Shown here one piece after another: positions 7,359-17,624 of a stretch of 37,119 bases of DNA. The stretch is from contig JAUCEF010000139.1 in NCBI GenBank assembly GCA_033558025.1, positions 1-37,119 on the forward strand, given 5' to 3'. The stretch's first letter is position 1; each line of letters starts with the position of its first letter. The position numbers and the translations under genes were made by a program. The notes beneath the pieces are model-generated. The model was not told the origin of the DNA, did not search any database, and saw only the letters and a list, made by a program, of their open reading frames with translations. This stretch comes from Phytophthora sp. 'mugwort'. Taxonomy: Eukaryota > Oomycota > Peronosporomycetes > Peronosporales > Peronosporaceae.

Positions 7359-8957
7359 AGTATAAATAATAATAAAAGCATTAAGTGGATGCCTTGGCAT
7401 TAATTTGATTTTTAGGACGTAAAAAATGCGAAAAGTTTTATTAAATAATATTTTATTTTGAAATAAAAATTTCCTAAAGAAAACTTTTTTTTTGTGAAAA
7501 TTTTAAAAACAGTGAATTGAAATATCTAAGTAACTGTTAAAAAAATCAAACGAGATTCCGTTAGTAATGACGAGTGAAAATGGAAATTAGGTTTATAAAA
7601 ATAAAAAAATATTTGAAAAATTTTGAAAAATTTACTTAAAAAGGTGAAAGTCCTGTAGAATAATAATTGTTTTTATAATAGTAAAAAGGGTTATGTGTAA
7701 GCCTTTTTGAATATTGGGGAACCACCCTCAAAACCTTTTAAAAATTAATGATCGATAGTGGACAAGTACTGTAAAGGAAAGGTGAAAAAGAACTTTTGAG
7801 TTTGAAATAATTCTGAAACTTAATGTTAACAATCAATTGAAACTTTTTTAAAAAGTAACAGTGTACCTTTTGCATAATGGGCCAGCAAGTTTATTTTTAT
7901 AGCAAGCTTAATTTAATAAAGTAGGCGTAGATAAATCAAGTTTTAAAAAGCTTTTTAGTTATATAAATAAGACCCGAAACTGAGTGATCTAACCATGAAC
8001 AGATTGAAAAATAGGTAAAACTATTTGAAGGATCGAACTCACATATGTGGCAAAATATGGAGATGATTTGTGGTTAGGAGTGAAAGGCTAATCAAACTCA
8101 GAGATAGCTGGTTTTCCGCGAAATCTATTGAAGTAGAGCATTTAAAATCTTTTTTTGGGGTAGAGCACTCATTGAGCTAGGGGGTGTAAAAACTTACTGA
8201 ATTCTTGGAAACTCCGAATACAAAAAAAAGTAATTTAAATAGACAGACATTAGGCGCTAAGGTCTTTTGTCAAAAGGGAAACAGCCCAGATTGATCGCTA
8301 AGGTCTCTAAATAATATTCTAAGTGAAAAAGGAAGTGAAAAAATGATTACAACCCATAGGTAGGCTTGGAAGCAGCCATCCTTTAAAGAAAGCGTAATAG
8401 CTCATTGGTCTAGTTTTTTTGCGCCTAAAATGTATCGAGACTTAAGAAATTTACCGAAGCGGCAAGTTTTATTTTTAATAAAACGGTAGCGGAACATTCT
8501 GTATGTTAATAAAGATATATTGTGAAATATGTTGAAGATATCAGAAAAGAAAATGCTGGCATTAGTAACAAAAAATAACGAATATAAATCGTTATCACCG
8601 TAAATCCAAGGGTTTCTATGTTAAGATGTATTACATAGAGTGAAACGGCCCCTAAGAAAGATTTGACGAAAGCAGATTTTGATGGGATAATTTTTAAATT
8701 AAATTTTTTTAAAAAAGTGACAAAAATTTTTAATTTTTCAGGAAATAGCTTTTTTAATTAAAAACCGTACCCTAAACCGACACAGGTGGATAGGTCGAGT
8801 AGACTAAGGTGAATGAGAGAACTATATTGAAGGAACTCGGCAAAATGACTTTGTAACTTCGGGATAAAAAGTACCTAATTATTTTTAATAATTAGGTGTC
8901 ACAAAATAGGGGGTTGCGACTGTTTAATAAAAACTTAGGACTCTGCTAAATGGTAAC

Positions 8958-8995
<38 letters not shown>

Positions 8996-9053
8996 ATTAA
9001 AAGGAAATGTTTGCGCATTAAATGGAAGTCCCAGTAAACGGCGGCCGTAACTC

Positions 9054-9110
<57 letters not shown>

Positions 9111-9546
9111 TGTAACGACATCCCCGCTGTCTCCAATATAGACTCAGTGAATTTGAATTATCCGTGAAGATGCGGATTTTCTATAGTTAGACGGAAAGAC
9201 CCCGTGAACCTTTACTACATCTTTATATTGTTATTTTATCTAATATGTGTAGTATAAGTGGTAATCTTTTAAACCTTTACGCTAGTAAATTGTATAGATA
9301 TTCTTGAAATACCACTCTTATTAAAATAAATAACTAATATTTTTTAAATAGACATTGTATGGTTGGTAGTTTGACTGGGGCGGTCACCTCCTAAAGAGTA
9401 ACGGAGGTGTACAAAGGTAAGCTCAAATTGGATAATATTATCAATTGTAGAGCATAATGGTAAAAGCTTGCTTGACTGTAAGATAGACATATCAAACAGG
9501 GACGAAAGTCGGTCATAGTGATCCGATAATTCTTTGTGGAAAGATT

Positions 9547-9589
<43 letters not shown>

Positions 9590-9667
9590 GACTCCTAAGA
9601 GCTCCTATCGACGGAGTCGTTTGGCACCTCGATGTCGACTCATCACATCCTGGAGCTGAAGAAGGTT

Positions 9668-9707
<40 letters not shown>

Positions 9708-9990
9708 TTGGGTTTAGAACGTCGTGAGACAGTTTGGTTCCTATCTTCTATAGATATTTTGAAAAATGCAAGAATCTAACTCTAGTACGAGAGGACCGAG
9801 AAGGGTAAATCCTGGTGTATCGGTTGTTGAGAGGCATAGCCGAGTAGCTAAATTTATTTTGGATAATTACTGAAAGCATCTAAGTAAGAAACCATTCTTA
9901 AAAATTTTTCATATAAAAACTGTAAAAGATGATTACATTAATAGGTTTTAAGTATAAGTATTGTAAAATATTTAGCTTAAAAATACTAAA
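7359..9990 (+). rRNA. rnl: large subunit (23S-like) ribosomal RNA
   Basis: About 2.6 kb of bacterial-type LSU rRNA. Landmarks in order: GTGGATGCCTTGGCAT at the 5' end (7384-7399), the domain II region TAATAGCTCATTGGTCTAG (8396-8414), the domain IV segment GGCGGCCGTAACTCTGACGG followed by TCCTAAGGTAGCGAAATTCC (about 9040-9080), the peptidyl-transferase loop, GGGATAACAGGCTGATG, and the sarcin-ricin loop CTAGTACGAGAGGACC (9782-9797). Ends were set where AGTAT (7359) can pair with ATACT (9983-9987) as helix H1, so they are uncertain by some bases. No intron is seen. Confidence 0.95.
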
Positions 9991-10016
9991 AGTTTTAAAA
10001 ATTAAAATATAATTAT

Positions 10017-10088
10017 TTCTTTGTAGCTCAACGGTAGAGCAAATGGCTGTTAACCATTAGGTTGTAGGTTCAAATCCTATCAAAGAAG
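10017..10088 (+). tRNA. trnN(guu): tRNA-Asn (GTT)
   Basis: Acceptor TTCTTTG/CAAAGAA is perfect. D-arm GCTC/GAGC, anticodon stem AATGG/CCATT with loop CTGTTAA gives GTT. T-arm GTAGG/CCTAT, discriminator G. First of five tRNAs after the LSU rRNA. Confidence 0.95.
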
Positions 10089-10100
10089 TTTTATATTTTA

Positions 10101-10189
10101 GGTCGAATAGCCAAGTCAGGTTTAAGGCAGTAGTTTGCTAAACTATCAGTTAATTTATTAACTCGTGGGTTCAAATCCCACTTCGACTT
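10101..10189 (+). tRNA. trnS(gcu): tRNA-Ser (GCT)
   Basis: A class II tRNA with a long variable arm. Acceptor GGTCGAA/TTCGACT (one G-T), anticodon stem GTAGT/ACTAT with loop TTGCTAA gives GCT, T-arm GTGGG/CCCAC. The apparent discriminator is T, which is unusual for tRNA-Ser. Confidence 0.92.
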
Positions 10190-10213
10190 ATTTTATTAAT
10201 AAAGTATTAATAA

Positions 10214-10285
10214 GATGATGTAGTTTAATGGTAGAGCGTGGGAATCATAATCCTAATGTTGTAGGTTCAAATCCTACCATCATTA
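10214..10285 (+). tRNA. trnM(cau): tRNA with CAT anticodon, probably elongator tRNA-Met
   Basis: Acceptor GATGATG/CATCATT (one G-T), anticodon stem TGGGA/TCCTA with loop ATCATAA gives CAT, T-arm GTAGG/CCTAC, discriminator A. Assigned to elongator Met by elimination, because the CAT tRNA at 10391 looks like the initiator and that at 2807 like Ile. Identity is uncertain. Confidence 0.85.
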
Positions 10286-10297
10286 ATTATCTTTAAA

Positions 10298-10372
10298 CGG
10301 AAGGTAGCATAGTCTGGCTAATGCGTCTGTTTTGGGAACAGAAGATCAAAGGTTCAAATCCTTTTCTTCCGA
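10298..10372 (+). tRNA. trnP(ugg): tRNA-Pro (TGG)
   Basis: Acceptor CGGAAGG/TCTTCCG (one G-T). Anticodon stem TCTGT/ACAGA with loop TTTGGGA gives TGG. T-arm AAAGG/CCTTT, discriminator A. Confidence 0.94.
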
Positions 10373-10390
10373 AAAAGGAAGAAAATATAA

Positions 10391-10462
10391 GATGAGATAG
10401 AGTAATAGGTAACTTATCAGGCTCATAATCTGAAGATGTAGGTTCAAATCCTACTCTCATCA
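10391..10462 (+). tRNA. trnfM(cau): initiator tRNA-Met (CAT)
   Basis: Acceptor GATGAGA/TCTCATC, anticodon stem TCAGG/TCTGA with loop CTCATAA gives CAT, T-arm GTAGG/CCTAC, discriminator A. The D-arm and anticodon arm (TAGAGTAATAGGTAACTTA, then TCAGGCTCATAATCTGAAG) follow the pattern of bacterial initiator tRNA better than the other two CAT tRNAs do. The 1-72 pair is a normal G-C, so the bacterial C-A mismatch is absent. Confidence 0.85.
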
Positions 10463-10484
10463 TTTTAAAATTAATATATAATTT

Positions 10485-10856
10485 ATGATTCAAATTCAAA
10501 CTAAATTAAAAGTAAATGATAATAGTGGTATTAAAATAGGACAATGTATAAAAATTTATAAAAAAAAAATTGGAAAAATTGGGGATACAATTTTAATTTC
10601 TGCTAAAAAATTACGTTTAAATCAAAAAAAAAAAATTAAAATAATTAAAGGAGATTTATTTAAAGCTTTAATTATACATACAACATATCAAAAAAAAAGT
10701 ACAATAGGTAATATAATAAAATTTGATAAAAATTGTATAATTATTTTAAATAATCAAAATAAACCCCTAGGAACACGTATATTTGGTCCGATTACTTCTG
10801 AATTTCGGAAGAAAAAAAATTTCAAAATATTAGCATTAGCTTCAAATATTTTATAA
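10485..10856 (+). CDS. rpl14: ribosomal protein L14
   Basis: Large-subunit protein L14 at the subunit interface. The 123-residue product starts MIQIQTKLKVNDNSGIKIGQ, the conserved L14 opening (MIq..t.l.vaDNSGak...ci.v), and contains LISAKKLRLNQKKKIK and the C-terminal block GTRIFGPITSEFRKKKNFKI, matching the family's GTRIFGPV.RELR. Full length. It directly precedes rpl5, the spc-operon order with rpl24 missing. Confidence 0.95.
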   Translation: MIQIQTKLKVNDNSGIKIGQCIKIYKKKIGKIGDTILISAKKLRLNQKKKIKIIKGDLFKALIIHTTYQKKSTIGNIIKFDKNCIIILNNQNKPLGTRIFGPITSEFRKKKNFKILALASNIL

Positions 10857-10862
10857 AAATAT

Positions 10863-11391
10863 ATGAAAAAAAATTTACAAATCCATTATCAAAATATTAC
10901 TATATACGATCTTTTAACAAAATTAAATTTTAAAAATATATTTGAAATACCTAAAATAAGTAAAATATGTTTAAATATTGGTTTTAAAAACGCTAATATT
11001 GAAAAAAAAAAATTAATTAATATAATTTTACTTTTAAAATTAATAACAAATCAAAAACCTATAATAACAAAATCAAAAAAAAATAATATTTTTTTTTAAA
11101 ATCAAAAAAAATTCAATTATAGGTTGTAAAATAACTTTAAGAAAAAAAAATATTTTTAATTTTTTAGAAAAAATTTTGATTTTTCTTTTTCAAAATTTAA
11201 CTAAAATAAATTTTAATTTTAAAAATCAAAATATTTTAAATTTTCAAATTCGAAATATTTTAGATTTTTTTGAATTAAAAACTGAATTTTTAAAATTCAA
11301 AGATATACCTCCAATAGATGTTTCTATTCATACAAATGCAAAAAATCATTATGAATTATTTTTATTATTAAATTCACTATTTTTATTATAA
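10863..11391 (+). CDS. rpl5: ribosomal protein L5, interrupted by one frameshift
   Basis: Large-subunit protein L5, which binds 5S rRNA in bacteria. The first frame (10863-11099) begins MKKNLQIHYQN and reaches the L5 motif TNQKPIITKSKKNN before TAA. One base out of frame the expected continuation KIKKNSIIGCKITLRKKNIF (L5: f.ir.g.pIGckvTLRg..my.Fl) runs to the C-terminal DIPPIDVSIHTNAKN region and stops at 11391. Shortening the T9 run at 11089-11097 by one base restores a single protein of about 175 residues. This is most likely a homopolymer error. No 5S rRNA gene was recognised in the window. Confidence 0.88.
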
Positions 11392-11404
11392 AAATAATTT
11401 ATTA

Positions 11405-11476
11405 GCAAAAATAGCTCAATGGTAGAGTATAACCTTGCCAAGGTTAATGTTGAGGGTTCAAATCCCTTTTTTTGCT
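11405..11476 (+). tRNA. trnG(gcc): tRNA-Gly (GCC)
   Basis: Acceptor GCAAAAA/TTTTTGC is perfect. D-arm GCTC/GAGT, anticodon stem TAACC/GGTTA with loop TTGCCAA gives GCC. T-arm GAGGG/CCCTT, discriminator T. Confidence 0.94.
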
Positions 11477-11576
11477 TAATTCAAATAAATGTACCCAAAG
11501 GCAGTATTTGGTATTTCCATTTTTTAATTAGGGAATAATATTAGTATTGACATTTATTTACTTCTTTATAAAAATT

Positions 11577-12107
11577 ATGATTTTTTTTAACATTATTAAA
11601 AGGATATTTTTTGCTTATAATCTATATAAAATTATACAAGATATATTAAAAATACATCCTAAATTTTTTCAAAATATTTTTAAATTTATTTTAATTCTTT
11701 TACCTCTTGAAATAACTTTATTAGAAGATTTTATAGATTTAGAGACTGAGGCTGAGGAAGCTGCTTTAAAAAAAGAAGAAAAACCTAAAAGTATTTTAAA
11801 AAGAATTGACGATAATATGCCAACTATTTTCGTTTTTTTTTTTTTATCTTTTTTGTTTTATTTATTTCTAGATGCTTTTTTTTTTGATAGCGACAATTTC
11901 CCAAGCGATTTTCCTAGTAATTTTTCAACTGATTTAAATTTTGATTCAGATAGTGACTCTTTACCAAAACCACCAAAAAGAAAAATTACAAGATCTGGAA
12001 ATCCTCTGAATCTATATAGATATTTTCATTATTTAGATGTTGAAACAGGTGAACGTATAGATGATATCGATCGATTAGATCCTGATACTTATGAAATAGT
12101 GGATTAA
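11577..12107 (+). CDS. unknown membrane protein, ORF176
   Basis: Not recognised. From the ATG at 11577 it encodes 176 residues; a TTG ten codons upstream is a possible alternative start. There is a hydrophobic N-terminal region (about residues 1-50), an acidic stretch (LLEDFIDLETEAEEAALKKE), a strong phenylalanine-rich membrane segment (about residues 82-101), then an acidic serine/aspartate-rich tail (DSDNFPSDF, DSDSDS) and a C-terminus rich in D, R and Y ending DTYEIVD. This acidic, G-containing composition is unlike the lysine/asparagine-rich ribosomal genes around it. The second unknown ORF at 17625-18038 also has a membrane segment followed by an SDFP motif. An origin from a mitochondrial plasmid is possible but unproven. 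Confidence 0.6.
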   Translation: MIFFNIIKRIFFAYNLYKIIQDILKIHPKFFQNIFKFILILLPLEITLLEDFIDLETEAEEAALKKEEKPKSILKRIDDNMPTIFVFFFLSFLFYLFLDAFFFDSDNFPSDFPSNFSTDLNFDSDSDSLPKPPKRKITRSGNPLNLYRYFHYLDVETGERIDDIDRLDPDTYEIVD

Positions 12108-12168
12108 TTTATTCCACTTTTTCTTTTTTAAAACAATAATAAACATTTTTTAAACAATAAAAATATAC

Positions 12169-12240
12169 GTGATTATAGATTAATTGGTAAATCCTTTATC
12201 TTCCAAGTAAATATTATGGGTTCAAATCCCATTAATCACA
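12169..12240 (+). tRNA. trnG(ucc): tRNA-Gly (TCC)
   Basis: Acceptor GTGATTA/TAATCAC is perfect. D-arm GATT/AATC, anticodon loop CTTCCAA gives TCC, T-arm ATGGG/CCCAT, discriminator A. Confidence 0.94.
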
Positions 12241-12257
12241 TATTTAAAATATCTTTA

Positions 12258-12341
12258 GGAGAAATGGCTGAGTGGTTAAAAGCGGCAGACTGTAAATTTG
12301 TTGAAATATTTTCTACGTAGGTTCAAATCCTACTTTCTCCA
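12258..12341 (+). tRNA. trnY(gua): tRNA-Tyr (GTA)
   Basis: Acceptor GGAGAAA/TTTCTCC is perfect. Anticodon loop CTGTAAA gives GTA. A long variable arm marks a bacterial-type class II tRNA-Tyr. T-arm GTAGG/CCTAC, discriminator A. Confidence 0.94.
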
Positions 12342-12388
12342 ATAAAGATCTAAAAAAAAAAAAGGATAAACAAATTAAAAAAAGGATA

Positions 12389-12438
12389 AAAAGATAAAAT
12401 ATCTTTAAATAGTTAAGTTAAAAAGATATTTATCTTTT
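12389..12438. repeat. inverted repeat (hairpin) in the SSU leader
   Basis: AAAAGATAAAATATCTTT (12389-12406) and AAAGATATTTATCTTTT (12422-12438) are complementary apart from one missing base, with a 15-base loop. It could form a stem of about 17 bp. Confidence 0.8.
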
Positions 12439-12570
12439 CAACAAAAAATTCAAAAACATATTTAGGGGGGGATCCTTTTCAAAAAATAATATTTTTTTTT
12501 CGTGATACAAAGAAATTTTTATTAATAACTAATTGAATTTTTAAAAATTAAAAAATTTTAATCCTTTAAG

Positions 12571-12620
12571 ACAATATAAGACAATATAAGACAATATAAG
12601 ACAATATAAGACAATATAAG
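12571..12620. repeat. 10-bp tandem repeat, 5 copies
   Basis: Five identical copies of ACAATATAAG in a row, with partial copies on each side (TTAAG before, ACAA after). The period equals about one helical turn, so any bound protein would contact one face of the DNA. It ends about 85 bases before the SSU rRNA. Confidence 0.95.
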
Positions 12621-12705
12621 ACAAAAATTAATATAAGAATGTTATAATATTAAATTTTTAAATATTTGTTATTTTAAAAATTAATATTAAATAATTAATA
12701 TAAAA

Positions 12706-13564
12706 CTTAAATAGAGTTTGATCCTGGCTCAGAATAAATGCTATCGGTATGCTTAACACATGCAAGTTGAATGTTTTTAAAACATAGCGAACGGGTGAGT
12801 AACACGTGAATTATCTACCTTTTAATTCAGAATAATTATTTTTATAAAAATACTGAATAAATTAATTAAAGTTTTTAACGTTAAAAGATGAGTTTGCGCA
12901 AGATTATGGTAGTTGGTAGTTTAATAGACAACCAAGCCTATTATCTTTAGCTGGTTTGAAAGAATGATCAGCCACATTGGGACTGAGACACGGCCCAAAC
13001 TTTTTTAAAGGCAGCAGTGGGGAATTTTGGACAATGAGCGGAAGCTTGATCCAGCAATACCGAGTGGGTGATGACGGCTAATTAGGTTGTAAAGCTCTTT
13101 CATTAAGGAGGAAAATGACAGTACTTAAAAAAGAAGTTCCGGCTAATACCCGTGCCAGCAGCCGCGGTAATACGGGAGGAGCGAGCATTATTCGGGATGA
13201 TTAGGCGTAAAGGGTTTGTAGGTAGTTTTTTAAGTTGAAAGAAACAAATTAAAGCTCAACTTTATACATTTTTTCAAAACTGATAAACTGGAGTATAAAT
13301 AGAGGATAATGGAATTTCTATTGGAGTGATAAAATACGTTGATAATAGAAGGAAGACCTATGGCGAAGGCAATTATCTGGGTATATACTGACACTGAGAA
13401 ACGAAAGCTTGGGTAGCGAACGGGATTAGAGACCCCGGTAGTCCATGCTGTAAACGATGAGTGCTAATATTTAGAATTTTTAGATATAACAGCTAACGCG
13501 TTAAGCACTCCGCCTGAAAAGTATAATCGCAAGATTGAAATTCAAAGGAATTGAGCGGAGTCTA

Positions 13565-13596
<32 letters not shown>

Positions 13597-14213
13597 AATA
13601 CGCGCAGAACCTTACCAACTCTTGCTAATTTTTATTTAAAATTTTTATATAAAAAACAGGTGTTGCATGGCTGTCGTCAGCTCGTGTTGTGAAATGTTTG
13701 GTTAAATCCTTTAACGAGCGCAACCCCTATGATTAGTTACTAATTTATTATAAATAGATAAAAGTACTCTAATGAAAAAATTAATGATAGGTTAATGGAA
13801 GGTGGGGATGACGTCAAGTCTTCATGGCCCTTATGAGTTGGGCTACACACGTGCTACAATGATAATTACAATGAGAAGCAATAATGATATAAGTTGGAGC
13901 AAATCTTCAAAATTATCTTAGTTCGAATTAAGGGCTGAAACTCGCCCTTATGAAGTTGGAATCGCTAGTAATCGCAGAACAGCATGCTGCGGTGAATATG
14001 TTACTGGACTTTGTACACACCGCCCGTCACATCAGGGAAGTTGATTGTTTTTAAAATAATTTTTAATTCTTTTATAAAATTTAATAATTATTTAAATAAA
14101 ATAATTTAAAATTTTTATAAAATAAATTATAATTCCTAAAAAGTGGTTAGTAACTTTGATGAAGTCGTAACAAGGTAGTCGTAGGGGAACCTGTGTCTGG
14201 AAGAGATCTTTAA
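12706..14213 (+). rRNA. rns: small subunit (16S-like) ribosomal RNA
   Basis: About 1.5 kb of bacterial-type SSU rRNA. Landmarks: AGAGTTTGATCCTGGCTCAG at the 5' end (12713-12732), GTGCCAGCAGCCGCGGTAA in the 530 loop (13152-13170), GGATTAGAGACCCCGGTAGT near 13423, GCATGGCTGTCGTCAGCTC (13666-13684), and TGTACACACCGCCCGTCAC (14012-14030). Helix 44 is replaced by a long A+T-rich stretch (about 14045-14135). The 3' end is GTCGTAACAAGGTAGTCGTA then GGGGAACCTGTGTCTGGAAG, after which the bacterial CCTCC (anti-Shine-Dalgarno) is replaced by GATCTTTA. The exact ends are estimated. Confidence 0.96.
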
Positions 14214-14241
14214 GCATTCTTAAATTAAAATTAAAAGTCTT

Positions 14242-14313
14242 AGGAAAATAGTTTAATTGGTAAAATCATAGTCTCCAAAATTATTGTTATGGGTTCAAGT
14301 CCCATTTTTCCTG
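14242..14313 (+). tRNA. trnW(cca): tRNA-Trp (CCA)
   Basis: Acceptor AGGAAAA/TTTTCCT is perfect. Anticodon stem ATAGT/ATTAT with loop CTCCAAA gives CCA, which reads UGG only. T-arm ATGGG/CCCAT, discriminator G. The CCA anticodon agrees with TGG being the only Trp codon at conserved sites. Confidence 0.94.
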
Positions 14314-14760
14314 TTTATTATAAAATATTATAAATCAAAAAAATTTTATAATATCTGAAATTAATTAAATTCAAGTTATAAAAATAAAATTTTATTTAAA
14401 ATACTTTTTAATCAAAGGGAATTTAAATTTAGATTTATAATATTTTATAATAAATATAGTTTTATATGTTTAAAATAAAAATATTATTATAAATATTCAA
14501 TTTTAAAATTACTCCATTATTCCTAAAAAAATATTCATAAACAGATTAATTAATGTTTATATTAAGAAAACATTCTCAATATTAAATAATTTTAATTTAT
14601 TAGTTAATATTATTGATTAATCGTTAAATGAATACTCTTTAAATAATTATTATTTCATTTTTATTATATTCTACATTAATATTTATTATTGTATATAAAA
14701 ACATTTTAAAAATAATATGATTATTTAATATAAATTATTTTAATTTTTAAAAAATTTTAT

Positions 14761-14771
14761 ATTCTTTAAGA
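14761..14771 (+). promoter_or_regulatory. ATTCTTTAAGA motif upstream of cox2
   Basis: One of three exact copies in spacers. It directly precedes arm A of the inverted repeat and lies 134 bases before the cox2 ATG. Candidate promoter or RNA-processing site by recurrence only. Confidence 0.35.
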
Positions 14772-14827
14772 AAAAAAAAAATAATTCAATTATTTTTACA
14801 ATATAAATAATAAAATTTATATTTTTT
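14771..14827 (+). repeat. arm A of a 56-bp inverted repeat
   Basis: This stretch is repeated in reverse complement at 18366-18421 with two mismatches and one indel. The shared core includes TAATTCAATTATTTTTA and AATATAAATAATAAAATTTA. It lies 78 bases before cox2. Together the arms flank cox2, the small TatA-like ORF, cox1 and the unknown ORF. Confidence 0.88.
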
Positions 14828-14904
14828 CTTGAATATTAATATTCAAAAACTCTTAATTTTGTATATATTAAAAATTAAATAAAATAATAAATTTCAAGTA
14901 TATT

Positions 14905-15680
14905 ATGACAATAATAAATTATATAAATAATCAATTCACTTTTTTAGATATGGCTGAACCTTGGCAATTAGGTTTTCAAGATCCAGCAACACCTGTTATG
15001 GAAGGTATTATTAATTTTCATCATGATTTAATGTTTTTTTTAATTATGATTACTGTATTTGTTTGTTGGATGTTATTTAGAGTTATTACTCTTTTTGATG
15101 AAAAAAAAAATAAAATTCCAGCAACAATTGTACATGGTGCTACTATTGAAATTATTTGGACTTCTATTCCAGCCTTAATTTTATTAACGGTAGCTATTCC
15201 ATCTTTTGCTTTATTATATTCAATGGATGAAGTAATTGATCCTATTATTACTTTAAAAGTAATTGGTAGTCAATGGTATTGGAGTTATGAATATTCAGAT
15301 AATTTAGAATTTTCTGATGAACCTTTAATTTTTGATAGTTATATGATTCAAGAAGATGATTTAGCAATAGGTCAATTTAGAATTTTAGAAGTTGATAATC
15401 GTGTGGTTGTTCAACTAATAGTCATATTCGAGTATTAATTACTGCTTCAGATGTTTTACATTCATGGGCAATACCTTCATTAGGTATAAAATTAGATGCT
15501 TGTCCTGGTCGTTTAAATCAAACATCAATGTTTATTAAACGTGAAGGTGTTTTTTATGGACAATGTAGTGAAATTTGTGGAGTAAATCATGGATTTATGC
15601 CTATTGTTGTAGAAGCTGTTTCATTAGAAGATTATTTAATTTGGTTAAAAAATAAAATCAATTTTGATTTTAATATATAA
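14905..15680 (+). CDS. cox2: cytochrome c oxidase subunit 2, interrupted by one frameshift
   Basis: Complex IV subunit 2, which carries the CuA centre and accepts electrons from cytochrome c. From the ATG at 14905 the frame gives two membrane segments (about residues 38-60 and 78-105) and [13 protein letters not shown], the aromatic electron-entry motif. The frame then breaks near 15411. Restoring one C after TTGTT makes it continue [19 protein letters not shown], then [15 protein letters not shown] and the CuA motif [13 protein letters not shown], ending with TAA at 15678-15680. The span is 3n+2 bases, as expected for one lost base. Full length is about 258 residues. Probably a sequence error. 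Confidence 0.93.
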
Positions 15681-15693
15681 TTAAAAAATTTTT

Positions 15694-15792
15694 ATGGTAT
15701 TTAAAATCATTGGTATAATTTTTTTAATATTATTACTATTTACTGATATTAAAAAATTAATTAATAAAATCAAACAATTTTTCAATAAATAA
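15694..15792 (+). CDS. small single-membrane-span ORF, TatA-like
   Basis: A 32-codon ORF in the cox2-cox1 spacer, starting with ATG 14 bases after cox2. The product opens with a hydrophobic segment (residues 2-16, FKIIGIIFLILLLF) followed by a short hinge and an amphipathic basic helix (DIKKLINKIKQFFNK). This arrangement, and LLLFxxxKKL in particular, resembles the core of TatA, the pore-forming subunit of the twin-arginine translocase, where the usual hinge is FG. TatA genes occur in some protist mitochondrial genomes. The ORF is shorter than bacterial TatA and no tatC is seen in the window, so the call is speculative. Confidence 0.35.
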   Translation: MVFKIIGIIFLILLLFTDIKKLINKIKQFFNK

Positions 15793-15902
15793 AAATAATT
15801 TATTTTTTTGATAATAAAAAATTAAAAAAACCAACGCTTTTTTTGATTTAAAAATAAAATATATAATTTTGCATTTAAAATAAAATTTAAAAATATAAAT
15901 AA

Positions 15903-17382
<1,480 letters not shown>

Positions 17383-17383
17383 A

Positions 17384-17446
17384 AAAAATTTTTATAATTA
17401 TTAATAATTAAATTAATCTTTATTAATAATTATATTAAAAATTTTT
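17384..17446. repeat. large inverted repeat after cox1
   Basis: AAAAATTTTTATAATTATTA plus ATAA (17384-17407) is complementary to 17420-17446 except for two extra bases, around a 12-base loop. It could fold into a stem of about 24 bp right after the cox1 stop. It is a candidate 3'-end-forming or stabilising structure. A smaller hairpin, ACCGTTTTACGGT, lies at 17459-17471. Confidence 0.8.
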
Positions 17447-17624
17447 AATTTAATTAATACCGTTTTACGGTGTTTTATAAAAATTTAAAATTTTTATATT
17501 ATTTAAGAGAAAAAAATATTAGTAAAATTTAAATAAAAAAAAATATTAAATCTCAAAAATTAAATCAAATAAAAATTTAATTAATAACAAATTAATTATT
17601 AATAAAATAATTTAAATTATAATT

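Larger units (their letters stand above)
12342..12705. promoter_or_regulatory. probable control region upstream of the SSU rRNA
   Basis: This 364-base spacer holds no recognisable gene. It contains a direct repeat AAAGGATAAA (12361 and 12381), an inverted repeat at 12389-12438, a run of seven G within otherwise A+T-rich DNA (near 12464-12470, next to GGATCC), a CCTTTAAGA motif at 12563-12571, and five tandem copies of a 10-base unit at 12571-12620. This is the densest cluster of non-coding structure in the window and lies just before the SSU rRNA. A role in transcription start or replication is inferred, not shown. Confidence 0.5.
14314..14904. other. A+T-rich spacer between trnW and cox2
   Basis: 591 bases without a recognisable gene, the longest spacer in the window. 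It is almost entirely A and T with many short palindromes (such as combinations of TTATAAAATATTATAA). Near its 3' end it holds the ATTCTTTAAGA motif (14761-14771) and one arm of a long inverted repeat (14771-14827). A promoter for cox2 and cox1 is a reasonable inference. Confidence 0.6.

Noticed and set aside
10293..10499. 68-codon minus-strand frame over the tRNA cluster, containing GFEPTSS and GFEPLIF
   Set aside because: GFEP-type peptides are the typical false translation of antisense tRNA T-loops; the frame covers trnP and trnfM.
12571..12620. CRISPR-like array
   Set aside because: The units are 10 bases and directly adjacent, with no spacers; the context is mitochondrial.
7359..14213. 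Introns in the rRNA genes or in cox1
   Set aside because: The conserved rRNA and protein blocks follow each other at normal spacing, with no intervening ORF or group I/II core.
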